NCBI GenBank assembly: GCA_002279765.1
Contig: NCCR01000335.1
Span: 1-9,018, forward strand
Source of the DNA: Verrucomicrobia bacterium 12-59-8
Lineage (GTDB): Bacteria; Verrucomicrobiota; Verrucomicrobiae; Verrucomicrobiales; Verrucomicrobiaceae
DNA length: 9,018 nucleotides
Reading direction: 5' to 3'
The notes beneath the pieces were generated by a model, which saw nothing but the letters and a program-made list of their open reading frames with translations, made no database searches and was not told the DNA's origin. Positions within the stretch are counted from its first letter, which is position 1. Each line of letters starts with the position of its first letter. A program made the translations under genes and the position numbers. This document shows, one piece after another, positions 1-7,169 of this stretch.

Positions 1-162
1 ACCATCGATCCCCGCATCGCCAAGCTCGCGAAAAAGTACGCCGCCCTGGATGATCGCAGTTTTGCCAACTACGTCGAACGCGCCGTCGCCCGTCAGGTCG
101 AAGAAGACCAGAACCGCGAATCAAGCGCCAAAGAGAAGCCCAAAGCCGCCCGCAAGAAGTAA
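1..162 (+). CDS. C-terminal part of a small ribbon-helix-helix-like protein (5' end outside window)
   Basis: Frame 1 is open from the window edge to a TAA at 160-162 and gives 53 residues. The visible part starts with an IDPRIAKLAKKYAALDDRSF-type segment followed by NYVERAV and a charged, Lys-rich tail ending in ARKK. The pattern of a short strand-like IDP segment, an amphipathic helix, 'D(D)RSFANYVERAV' and a second helix resembles the second half of Arc/MetJ-type ribbon-helix-helix proteins, which are small DNA-binding regulators and antitoxins. That assignment is by pattern only. The N-terminal half and any toxin partner would lie to the left of the window. The gene converges on the tRNA gene that follows on the other strand. 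The basic tail is compatible with nucleic-acid contact but proves nothing. Confidence 0.6.
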   Translation, partial: TIDPRIAKLAKKYAALDDRSFANYVERAVARQVEEDQNRESSAKEKPKAARKK

Positions 163-250
163 GCACAGGCAGGCCGCCCCCCGCGCAAGCGGTATATCTA
201 GTCGTCTCAAAATCAGCCCAGTAGCACAGCCACTGGAGTTTGAAAAACCG

Positions 251-323
251 TGGAGCTAAGGGGATTCGAACCCCTGACCTTCTCATTGCGAACGAGACGC
301 TCTACCAACTGAGCTATAGCCCC
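251..323 (-). tRNA. tRNA-Ala, anticodon CGC
   Basis: The minus strand folds into a complete 73-nt cloverleaf. The acceptor stem GGGGCTA/TAGCTCC has a G3-U70 wobble, the classic alanine identity element. It is followed by a D-arm GCTC/GAGC with an AGTTGGTA loop, an anticodon stem TCTCG/TGAGA with loop TTCGCAA, variable loop AGGTC, and a T-arm AGGGG-TTCGAAT-CCCCT. The discriminator base is A. Loop positions 3-5 read CGC, which decodes GCG alanine codons. The 3' CCA is not encoded, since the bases after A73 are CGG, so it must be added enzymatically. A candidate promoter lies upstream at 369-396. Confidence 0.97.
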
Positions 324-368
324 CAAGGCAACTGCACCGGCTAGACCAGCGCATGCGGGTATATCTAC

Positions 369-396
369 ATTATGTGCCGTCCCGTCATTCCGGCAA
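369..396 (-). promoter_or_regulatory. Candidate sigma-70-type promoter for tRNA-Ala
   Basis: Read on the minus strand, TTGCCG (391-396) and CATAAT (369-374) are separated by 16 bases. They match the consensus at 4/6 and 5/6 positions. Transcription would start near 361, about 40 bases before the mature tRNA, which is a reasonable precursor leader. This rests on consensus matching only. Confidence 0.4.
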
Positions 397-532
397 GCTG
401 ATTCCTGCCCCACGGCTGGTGGGCTGGGATTCCGGTCCTTGGCCCCCCGCCATCGCCAAGGCCGTCCGCAAATACCACGCTGACGTGAAGGTGAAAACTC
501 TGATGTCATGAGCGGCCTGAGGTCAATCTCTG

Positions 533-567
533 CGCAGGGGGGGGGGCGAGGTCCCACAAACCCTGCG
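533..567 (-). terminator. Candidate hairpin after the ppsA stop codon
   Basis: A 7-bp perfect inverted repeat, CGCAGGG/CCCTGCG (533-539 and 561-567), sits directly after the restored ppsA stop codon (568-570). Inside it a further GGG/CCC pairing is possible because the left arm runs into a tract of ten G bases (537-546). No T-tract follows on the minus strand, so it is not a canonical intrinsic terminator. It may only stabilise the transcript end. Confidence 0.35.
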
Positions 568-2971
568 TTATGATTTACCGCACTGCGCTTCTTTCTCCAG
601 CACTGCAAGCGTGGTCTTCATCACGGTGTCGGGCGTCAGGGAGATGCTGTTGATGCCCTGCTCCACGAGGAACTGGGCGAACTCGGGGTAGTCGCTCGGT
701 GCCTGGCCGCAGATGCCGATTTTGCGGCCTTTGGCGCGGCAGACGGCAATGACCTGGGCGATCATCTTCTTCATCATCAAAGATGGGCGCGACGATTTCG
801 CTGTCGCGATCCACTCCGAGAATGAGCTGCGTGAGGTCGTTGGAGCCGATGCTGAAACCATCGAAGATATCCGCAAACTCCTCGGCCAGGATTACGTTGC
901 TGGGGATCTCGCACATGACGTAGATCTCTAGCCCGTCCTGCCCGCGCTTGAGTCCGTGCTTCTCCATTTCGGCCTGCACCTTGCGGCCTTCATCCAGCGT
1001 CCGGCAGAAGGGGATCATCAGCTTTAAATTGGTGAGCCCCATCTCATCGCGCACCTTTTTTGTGGCACGGCACTCCAGCGCAAATCCGGCCTGATAGCGC
1101 GGATGGTAATAGCGGCTCGCGCCACGAAAGCCGAGCATCGGATTCTCCTCCGCAGGCTCAAAGGCTTTGCCGCCGATGAGGTTGGCATACTCGTTCGTTT
1201 TGAAGTCACTGAGCCGCAGGATGACATCCTTCGGATAAAACGCAGCGGCGATCATGGCCACGCCTTGCGCCAGTTTATCCACGAAATACTGCGGCTTGTC
1301 GGTGTAGCCCGCCGTGAATTTCTCGATCTCTGCTTTGGCGGCGGCATCCTCCAGCTGCGCGAAGTTGATCAGCGCGAGTGGATGTATTTTGATGTACGTG
1401 CTGATGATGAACTCCATCCGCGCGAGGCCGACGCCGTCATTCGGGATGAAGGAGAGCGCAAAAGCCTCCTCGGGATTGGCGAGGTTCATCATCACCTTCG
1501 TGCGCGGTTTGGTCAGAGACTTGAGATCGGTGCGCTGCACTTCAAAGGGCAGCTCTCCCTCATACACAAAGCCGGTGTCGCCCTCCGCGCAGCTCACGGT
1601 GACCATCTGGCCATCCTTCAGGGATTCCGTGCCGTGCTCCGTGCCCACGATGGCCGGCACGCCGAGTTCGCGGCTGACGATGGCTGCATGGCAGGTGCGC
1701 CCGCCTCGGTTTGTGATGATGCCTGCAGCTTTCTTCATGATGGGCTGCCAGTCGGGATCCGTCTTGTCTGTGACGAGGACTTCGCCCTGCTGAAACTGGC
1801 CAATGAATTCGGCGCTCTTGATCACACGGACTCGTCCCGTGGCTATTTTCGCGCCCACGCTGCGCCCGCTCGTCAGCACGGCGCTGTGTTTGGTCAGCTT
1901 GTAGGTTTCCAGTACGTCAAGATCCTTGCGCGACTGCACCGTCTCAGGCCTCGCCTGCACGATGAACAGATCCCCCGTGATGCCGTCCTTGGCCCATTCC
2001 AGATCCATCGGCGCGTGCTGGCCGCGCTTCGCGGAGTAGTGATCTTCGACGATGCAGGCCCAGCGCGCGAGTTCCAGCACTTCGTCATCCGTGAGCGCCA
2101 GCTTTGCGCGATCCTCCGGTGCCACGGGAATGTTTTTCACCATTTTTCCACCACCGGAATCATACACGAGTTTAAACTCCTTGCTGCCCACCGTCTTTTG
2201 CAACACCGGCCGGTGCCCCGTCTTGAGCGTGGGTTTGAACACGAGAAACTCGTCCGGCGTCACAGAGCCCTGCACCACGTTTTCGCCCAGCCCATAGGCA
2301 GCGCTGATCATCACGGCATCACGGAAGCCCGTTTCAGTATCAATGGTGAACATGACCCCGGAGCAGGCCAGATCAGAGCGCACCATGCGCTGCACGCCGA
2401 TGCTGAGCGCGACCTTGAAATGATCGAATTTCTTGTCCACGCGGTAGCTGATGGCGCGGTCCGTGAAGAGCGAGGCAAAGCAGCGCTTGCACGTCTCCAG
2501 CAGCGCTGCTGTGCCGTGGACGTTCAGGTAAGTCTCCTGCTGCCCGGCAAAGCTCGCATCTGGCAGGTCTTCGGCGGTGGCGGAGGAGCGCACCGCGACA
2601 TCCAGTGGCGCTGCGCTGCTGCCTTGCAGGTTACGATAGGCCTTCGTGATCAGCTCCTGCAAATCAGCAGGCAATGTCGCATTGAGGATGGCTTGGCGCA
2701 CCGCCTGACCGCGCGTGCTGAGGTTCGCCATATCGCGTGTGTCGAGATCGGCGAGCGTTGCACGGATGCTGTCGTCAATGCCTGCCTCACGAATGAAATG
2801 CCGGTAGGCATCAGCCGTGATGGCAAATCCATCCGGCACCTTCACTCCTTTGGCAGTGAGCTCGCGCACCATCTCGCCCAGAGAGGCATTCTTGCCACCG
2901 ACCGATGGCACATCGTCGATGGTGATGTCAGCAAACCATTGGATGAAAGGGGAGCTTGGGGATGTGTTCAT
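568..2971 (-). CDS. ppsA: Phosphoenolpyruvate synthase, frame disrupted near the 3' end
   Basis: PpsA makes PEP, AMP and phosphate from pyruvate, ATP and water, the first step of gluconeogenesis from pyruvate or lactate, in the cytoplasm. The start ATG at 2971 gives a protein colinear with E. coli PpsA. The N-terminal ATP-binding domain (about 20-345) has VGGKNASLGE, VRSSATAEDLPDASFAGQQ and FIVQARPETV. The swivelling phosphohistidine domain has NRGGRTCHAA, with the catalytic His at 428. The C-terminal TIM-barrel has NPMLGFRGASRY and GFSIGSNDLTQL (705-716). After ...APIFDD (codons end near 773) the frame changes. The family pattern FDERNEAVKK is reduced to four bases between FD and KK, an apparent loss of about 14 nt. 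The conserved end, including GICGQ with the active-site Cys codon at 709-711, continues in another frame to TAA at 568-570. Without correction, the original frame runs to a stop at 575-577 with an unrelated tail, giving 798 residues that lack this cysteine. No Shine-Dalgarno is visible. It is probably co-transcribed with ldhA. Confidence 0.93.
766..778 (-). other. Frame disruption in ppsA
   Basis: On the coding strand the bases encoding FDD run directly into AAG AAG ATG ATC, which in the shifted frame encodes KKMIAQV, the normal continuation of PpsA. Family members have roughly six residues (ERNEAV-like) here, so about 14 nt appear to be missing rather than a single base. The short GAT/GAA repeats at the junction could favour slippage or misassembly. 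Confidence 0.8.
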
Positions 2972-2979
2972 AAGGTGTT

Positions 2980-2988
2980 GGGGGGGGG
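2980..2988. repeat. Nine-base poly-G tract (poly-C in the ldhA-ppsA mRNA)
   Basis: A run of nine G lies between the ldhA stop (2999-3001) and the ppsA start (2971), ending eight bases before the ATG. On the mRNA it is a C-tract where a ribosome binding site would be expected. Such tracts are prone to length change. Confidence 0.9.
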
Positions 2989-2998
2989 AGGCTTTGAC

Positions 2999-4006
2999 TT
3001 ACTTCACCACGCGCTCCGCCACGGGCTGCAGGCCATCTCGAAAGCGCATGATGCTGTCCATGGTCGCGCGGGCGATTTCCGTGAGTGCTTCGTGGGTGAG
3101 GAATGCCTGATGTGCGGTGACGAGCACGTTTGGGAAGGTCGTGAGCCGGGCCAGTTCATCGTCTTGAAGCACCTCGCCCGAGAGATCTTCAAAGAAGATG
3201 CCCTCCTCCTCTTCATACACATCCAGCGCCACGCCGCCCAGATGGCCGGACTTGAGCGCTTCGATCACCGCTGCCGTATCCACCAGCTTGCCACGGCTGG
3301 TGTTCACCAGATAGGCACCTGGCTTCATCCTCGCGAGGGTGGACACATTCAGCAGATAATGCGTCTCTGGCGTCAGCGGCAGATGCAGGCTGACCACATC
3401 ACTCTCCGCCAGCAGAGAATCCAAGCTCAGGTAGTTGATCTCGTGCTGCGCCGCCCATTCGGGCATCGGCTGTGGATCATATGCGACGACCCGGCAGCCG
3501 AAGCCTCGGAAAATCTGCGCCGTGACTCGTCCGATCTTGCCGGTGCCGATGATGCCCGCCGTCTTCCCATGCAGATCAAATCCCACAAGCCCGCTGAGCG
3601 AATAGTTTTGCTCGCGCACCCGATTATAAGCGCGGTGGATTTTCCGGTTCAGCGCCAGCAGCAGCGCGACAGCATGCTCCGCGACGGCATGGGGTGAATA
3701 GGCGGGCACACGCACCACCAGAATGCCCAGTTCATTTGCGGCAGCGCGGTCCACATTGTTAAAACCCGCACTGCGTAGCGCCACCAGCTTGACCCCAGCC
3801 TTGGCCAGCTTCGTCAGGCAATCACGGTTCAGGCAGTCATTGACGAACACACACACCGCCGCTGTCCCCTCCGCAGAGCTGGCAGTATCCGCCGTGAGCC
3901 GAAACTCATGAGGTCGAAGCTTCAATCCTGTTCCCTCAGCCGCGCGGCCAAAATACTCACGGTCGTAAGGCTTCGAATCGTAAAGAGCGATGGTATAGTC
4001 AGTCAT
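2999..4006 (-). CDS. ldhA: D-lactate dehydrogenase (D-2-hydroxyacid dehydrogenase family)
   Basis: This NAD-dependent enzyme reduces pyruvate to D-lactate in the cytoplasm and regenerates NAD+ during fermentation. With the ATG at 4004-4006 the protein has 335 residues, close to E. coli LdhA (329), and aligns from its first strand (MTDYTIALYDSKPYDREYF). Family marks are VCVFVND, ALRSAGFNNVD, VRVPAYSPHAVAEHAVALLL, the Rossmann motif GTGKIG (154-159) and the catalytic triad Arg238 (NTSRGKLVD), Glu265 (ALDVYEEE) and His299 (TAHQAFLT). An in-frame ATG at 4054 would add 16 residues of unconvincing sequence, so the shorter start is preferred. No Shine-Dalgarno lies ahead of it; the leader is pyrimidine-rich. 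ppsA follows after 27 bases on the same strand. Related 2-hydroxyacid dehydrogenases are possible, but the resemblance to LdhA is strong throughout. Confidence 0.93.
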   Translation of the reverse strand: MTDYTIALYDSKPYDREYFGRAAEGTGLKLRPHEFRLTADTASSAEGTAAVCVFVNDCLNRDCLTKLAKAGVKLVALRSAGFNNVDRAAANELGILVVRVPAYSPHAVAEHAVALLLALNRKIHRAYNRVREQNYSLSGLVGFDLHGKTAGIIGTGKIGRVTAQIFRGFGCRVVAYDPQPMPEWAAQHEINYLSLDSLLAESDVVSLHLPLTPETHYLLNVSTLARMKPGAYLVNTSRGKLVDTAAVIEALKSGHLGGVALDVYEEEEGIFFEDLSGEVLQDDELARLTTFPNVLVTAHQAFLTHEALTEIARATMDSIMRFRDGLQPVAERVVK

Positions 4007-4484
4007 GGAACTGTGGGGAGAAGGTTCGGCTGAATGCTTCTGCATTTTTTTCACCCGTCCACACCATCATGCTGAAACTTTAGACATGCTCTGTGTACCA
4101 CTTCATCCGCTGCGTTGTCATGTAGCGGTCCCATCGCATCCACTTCTGCGGCTGCGGCAAACGCCTTTGGCTTCCTGGCGCAGTGGGCTGTGTCGTGTTT
4201 CATGAGAGTCATAGGATAGAAACCCAGCCGCTTCTTTGCCATGGGGTGAAACCCACCCCCGACGGAAACGAAGTTGCAGGCAGGGTTTCACCCCATGGCA
4301 TGCGGGCTCCGCACTTGGTAGCATGTCTCGCATGCCACCCAGTGACCTACCCATCCCTCAGTGATCCCATGCGGTCTTGAATAGAACAGCAGCCGCTGCG
4401 TCCCAGTATCAGGCCACGCATGGTGCGTGAGGAGACAAGTCCTCGCTGCCACGGCCCCTCTTAGAATCTCCCCCTCGCTCCATC
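4007..4484. other. Non-coding region between divergent ldhA and the DUF6600-type gene
   Basis: These 478 bases should contain the promoters of both divergent units. I see no credible gene; the short open frames have no family features. On the plus strand TAGAAT at 4462-4467 is a 5/6 match to a -10 box about 18 bases before the ATG at 4485, but no matching -35 is visible. For ldhA I could not pick a convincing promoter. The notable structure is the inverted repeat at 4237-4300, with a second 8-bp repeat GGCATGCG/CGCATGCC (4297-4304 and 4329-4336) overlapping its right arm. Confidence 0.6.
4237..4300. repeat. Perfect 18-bp inverted repeat with 28-base spacer
   Basis: TGCCATGGGGTGAAACCC at 4237-4254 is matched exactly by its reverse complement at 4283-4300, leaving a loop of 28 bases (4255-4282). 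An 18/18 match is far beyond chance. It can form a strong hairpin in RNA from either strand and is over 180 bases from both flanking genes. Possible roles are a REP-like dispersed element, a terminator-like barrier between divergent units, or the ends of a small non-autonomous element. No T-tract follows either arm. The function is unknown. Confidence 0.9.
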
Positions 4485-6255
4485 ATGAAACGCTCATTTC
4501 TCCTCTTATGCGCCACGCTACTTGCCGTGGCCGCACCTCTCGCTCCGGCACGTGCGGATGACTCCGTGTCCATCGACTTCTTCTACGATGCGCTCAGTCC
4601 CTACGGTGACTGGATTTACACGCCAAACTACGGCTACGTCTGGCAGCCACTCGTCGCGCAGCAGCCCGGCTGGTCGCCGTATGCAGACGGCAGCTGGGCG
4701 TACACAGATGCCGGCTGGACGTGGATCTCCAACGAAGACTTCGGCTGGCTCACCTACCACTACGGGCGCTGGATTCTCATGCAGCGGCTGGCTCACCTAC
4801 CACTACGGGCGCTGGATTCTCATGCAGCAGTCCTGGGTGTGGGTGCCCGGCTATGAGTGGGCCCCAGCCTGGGTCTCCTGGCGTCAGACGCAGGGGCAGA
4901 TCGGCTGGGCACCACTCCCACCCGAGGCCGCATGGGCTCCCGGCATCGGCTTCGGTGGCTGGACAGACAGCTATTACGATGTCGGCCCTTCGTATTACAA
5001 TTTCGTGCCCATCGGCATGTTTGCCAGCGCGGTGTCGCTGCGGCCCTTCATCCTGGACCGCAGTCGCAATTTCAACTACTACGACCAGTCCATCAACATC
5101 ACCCACACCAGCTATCGGCCGAATATAATGAACCACATCTTTGTGGGCGGGCCTGATCCACAGCGCATTGACGGCTTTGGCAGCAACCATGTTCGTCGGC
5201 TCACGCTGCGGCGCGATGACGAAGGCTTCCGCCGCAACTGGCTCGACAATGACCGCCGTGGTAACGGCAACGGTGGCCCGCCACGCGGCGCAGGCTCATC
5301 CTCCCGCATCGAGCAAGGTCAGCTCTTCATCGTCGCCCCATCCATCCGCAGGGACGCCTCCCATGCACTGCCCTCCCGCGTGCGCGAGCCCATGCACCAG
5401 CCGGTGATCGATCGCGGCTGGCGCGGCGCGCCGGACGCCCAGAGCAGCGACCGCATGCGCCAGCAGCAGCGCGATGAACTCGCCCGCACACGCCCGCCCC
5501 AGCTGCCAGAGAAAAATCTGCGGCCCGTTACCAGCACCGCGCCACCGCCCGCCTTCGGTCGTGACTTGCAGGCCCACGAGCGCATCGGTGGTGGGAAGGG
5601 GGGGGCCAATGGCACCACCCCGCGCCACGTGACCGAAGAAGTCCGCACGCCCACCACACCCAAGAAGCCACTGCCCTCCGGCGGGCCTCCCGGCATCCCT
5701 GTCAGAGTGAATGAAGTGCCCGGCAATCGTGGCGCTGTCCCGAGCGCAGGTCCCTCACGCAGCGAACCGAATGCCCATGGCCAGCAGTCCGGGCAGATGC
5801 CAGGCCAGCGCCCTGGAGAAAACAAGGCCCCAACTCCCGGCGGCACCCCGCACATCAGGTCAGGCATTTCAGGAGCGCCTCAAGGAATCCCGTCACAGCC
5901 CGCAGCAATGCCGCAGCACATCACACCACAGAATATGAGACCAGAGCACAAAGGGCCGCAGTCCCCAGCCTCACCACAGCAGCGCCTTCCGAATGCCCCC
6001 GACAGGCAGTCTGAAATTCCCAGCCGTCATCAGGCACCGCCATCTGCCCAGCCTCCAGCGGAGCGCCCCCACATGCGGCCGCAACCCGGTGTGCCACCCA
6101 CACCTCCAGCACCTCAGCAGCGCCCGCCCGTTCACGCACAGCCACCGCAAGGCGGCGCGCCCCCGCCCAGCATGCCCGCCGCGCCGCCTCCCCATCGCGC
6201 CCCGCCCCCTTCAAACAACGCTCCTCAGCATCCAGGCGCCCAAGGGAAAAGGTAA
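4485..6255 (+). CDS. Secreted Trp-rich DUF6600-type protein with Pro/Gln-rich tail, frame broken by a 43-bp duplication
   Basis: The ATG at 4485 opens a signal peptide (MKRSFLLLCATLLAVAAPLA, likely cut after PARA at residue 24). A domain rich in Trp, Tyr and Gly follows, with recurring units such as SPYGDWIYTPNYGYVWQP, DGSWAYTDAGWTWIS, GWLTYHYGRWIL and WVWVPGYEWAPAWVSW, the pattern of the DUF6600 family of exported proteins of unknown function. The second half is low-complexity Pro/Gln/Arg/His-rich sequence up to the TAA at 6253-6255. No membrane anchor or sorting motif is visible at the end. A 43-bp tandem duplication (4742-4827) shifts the frame, so the original frame stops at 4854-4856 after 123 residues. 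Removing one copy gives 575 intact codons from signal peptide to stop. Either the gene is a fresh pseudogene or the duplication is an assembly artefact. An in-frame ATG of the downstream frame at 4522 lacks the signal peptide and overlaps the upstream frame, so it is not a credible native start. No Shine-Dalgarno is visible. Confidence 0.85.
4742..4827. repeat. Exact 43-bp tandem duplication inside the DUF6600-type gene
   Basis: Bases 4742-4784 are repeated without mismatch at 4785-4827. The period-43 match runs 44 positions, so only one base of the match lies beyond the duplicated unit. The unit encodes GWLTYHYGRWILMQ. As 43 is not a multiple of three, it shifts the frame by one, which accounts exactly for the break between the two halves of the gene. 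Confidence 0.97.
5598..5605. repeat. Eight-base poly-G tract within the DUF6600-type gene
   Basis: Eight consecutive G bases encode part of a GGGKGGANG stretch in the low-complexity tail. The tract is in frame here, but a one-base length change would alter the rest of the tail. Confidence 0.9.
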
Positions 6256-6538
6256 GTGGGCAGCAGCCAAAGGATCAAGATGTGCAGCTACACACAATCT
6301 TACTCGTCCTTGATCCTGCTCATCTCACCGCAAGATTCAAGCAGCATGGCGGATGTGCCTGGCCTTGAAGCAGGGACGGACGCGATGGGTCGGCGGCGCT
6401 GCGTGCCGTTTTTGGGTCCTCGTTTGCGCGATTCCAAAGCTTGGCTGCCATGCAGTCTTGCTTTGTTGTTTTCTATTTATTTGAAGGGTTAATAAATGGA
6501 TTGCACGCCTGCGGTGAGTGCGGCTATGCGTGCAGCGC
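6256..6538. other. Non-coding region before the HAD phosphatase gene
   Basis: These 283 bases hold no credible gene. A 9-bp inverted repeat AGGATCAAG/CTTGATCCT (6271-6279 and 6309-6317, 29-base loop) soon after the upstream stop codon could be a weak terminator-like hairpin, without a T-tract. An AT-rich stretch at about 6461-6497 is unusual for this GC-rich window and is the likeliest place for the promoter of the following gene, though I cannot assign good -35 and -10 boxes. Confidence 0.45.
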
Positions 6539-7084
6539 ATGCCCTCTGTTCCACCTCTTCGTCCTGCCGCTTTTTTTGACCGCGATGGGGTCGTCAATGT
6601 CTCCCCGGGGGACGGCTACGTGCTGCTCTGGGAGGATTTTCAGTTTGCGCCGGGCATCATCGAGGCTCTGGCGCTGTGCCGTGAACGTGGTTATGCGACG
6701 ATCCTGGTGACGAGTCAGCAGGGCGTGGGCAAAGGCCTGATGACGCAGGGGGCGCTCGATGATCTGCATGAGCGCATGCAAGGTGAACTGATTCGGCATG
6801 GTGCCGCGCTCGATGGCATCTATTCCTGCACGCACCTCGCGGGCACCTGCACCTGTCGCAAGCCGAGCGCGGAGATGATTTTCCGCGCGCGTGATGAGCA
6901 CGGCATCGATCTGAGTCGGAGCTGGCTCGTGGGCGATCATGATCGTGACATCCAGATGGCGATCAATGCAGGCGTGCCGCGCACGGTGCGCATTTTGAGC
7001 CATCACGAGCCGAAGGTGGCAGCGGAGTTTACGCTCCCAGATACCACTGGCCTTGCGGCTTTGCTGACAGCAGAGCTGCCATGA
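6539..7084 (+). CDS. HAD-superfamily (IIIA) phosphatase, GmhB/HisB-N-like
   Basis: Probably a cytoplasmic phosphatase of the GmhB/HisB-N group; GmhB removes the 7-phosphate of D-glycero-D-manno-heptose 1,7-bisphosphate in LPS-heptose synthesis. From the ATG at 6539 the protein has 181 residues, normal for the group. The four HAD motifs are present: FFDRDGVVN with the nucleophile Asp14 and acid/base Asp16, VTSQQG (57-62), CRKPS with Lys108, and GDHDRD (132-137). The zinc-site pattern Cys97-x-His99-x4-Cys104-x-Cys106 is kept, with fewer residues between His and the third ligand than I recall in E. coli GmhB. An in-frame GTG at 6518 would add seven residues; neither start has a Shine-Dalgarno, and the ATG gives the usual short lead into motif I. 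No heptose genes are in the window, so the substrate is uncertain and a related sugar or histidinol phosphate is possible. Confidence 0.85.
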   Translation: MPSVPPLRPAAFFDRDGVVNVSPGDGYVLLWEDFQFAPGIIEALALCRERGYATILVTSQQGVGKGLMTQGALDDLHERMQGELIRHGAALDGIYSCTHLAGTCTCRKPSAEMIFRARDEHGIDLSRSWLVGDHDRDIQMAINAGVPRTVRILSHHEPKVAAEFTLPDTTGLAALLTAELP

Positions 7085-7124
7085 TCCGTCGGAGCTGACT
7101 GATCGGACGGATTCGTCGGATCAT
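7081..7124. terminator. Candidate hairpin between convergent genes
   Basis: ATGATCCG (7081-7088) and CGGATCAT (7117-7124) form a perfect 8-bp inverted repeat that starts at the stop codon of the HAD gene. A competing 7-bp pairing, ATCCGTC/GACGGAT (7084-7090 and 7106-7112), lies inside it. The location between two converging genes fits a bidirectional terminator, but there is no T-run on either side. Confidence 0.35.
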
Positions 7125-7169
7125 ACGCGGTGGGCAGCCCTAGCCTAGCTACCCTCGCACCACTTTCCC

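Noticed and set aside
181..192. CCGC-GCAA-GCGG mini-hairpin after the first gene as a terminator
   Set aside because: The stem is only four base pairs and no T-tract follows.
381..440. Possible relative of the common CGTCATTCC...GGAATCC dispersed intergenic repeat
   Set aside because: CATTCCGG and GATTCCGG occur as a short direct pair, but the arms do not form the expected inverted repeat and the similarity is too weak to claim.
213..608. 131-codon minus-strand open frame across tRNA-Ala and the ppsA 3' end
   Set aside because: It runs through a perfect tRNA and a conserved gene end, so it is not a plausible protein gene.
766..778. Programmed ribosomal frameshifting in ppsA
   Set aside because: About five residues conserved in the family are missing at the junction and no classic slippery heptamer with a downstream structure is evident, so a deletion explains the data better.
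1103..3697. Very long open frame (864 codons) on the plus strand, antisense to ppsA and ldhA
   Set aside because: It lies opposite two strongly conserved genes and crosses their intergenic gap. Its translation is rich in His, Arg and Ala with no family motif, as expected for the shadow of GC-rich coding sequence.
4118..4380. Short open frames on both strands in the ldhA/DUF6600 intergenic region
   Set aside because: Their translations mainly reflect the inverted repeat read on either strand, and they have no start signals or family resemblance.
6496..6579. Short open frame from the ATG at 6496 overlapping the HAD gene start
   Set aside because: It has only 27 codons in a different frame, without a ribosome binding site or any recognisable content.
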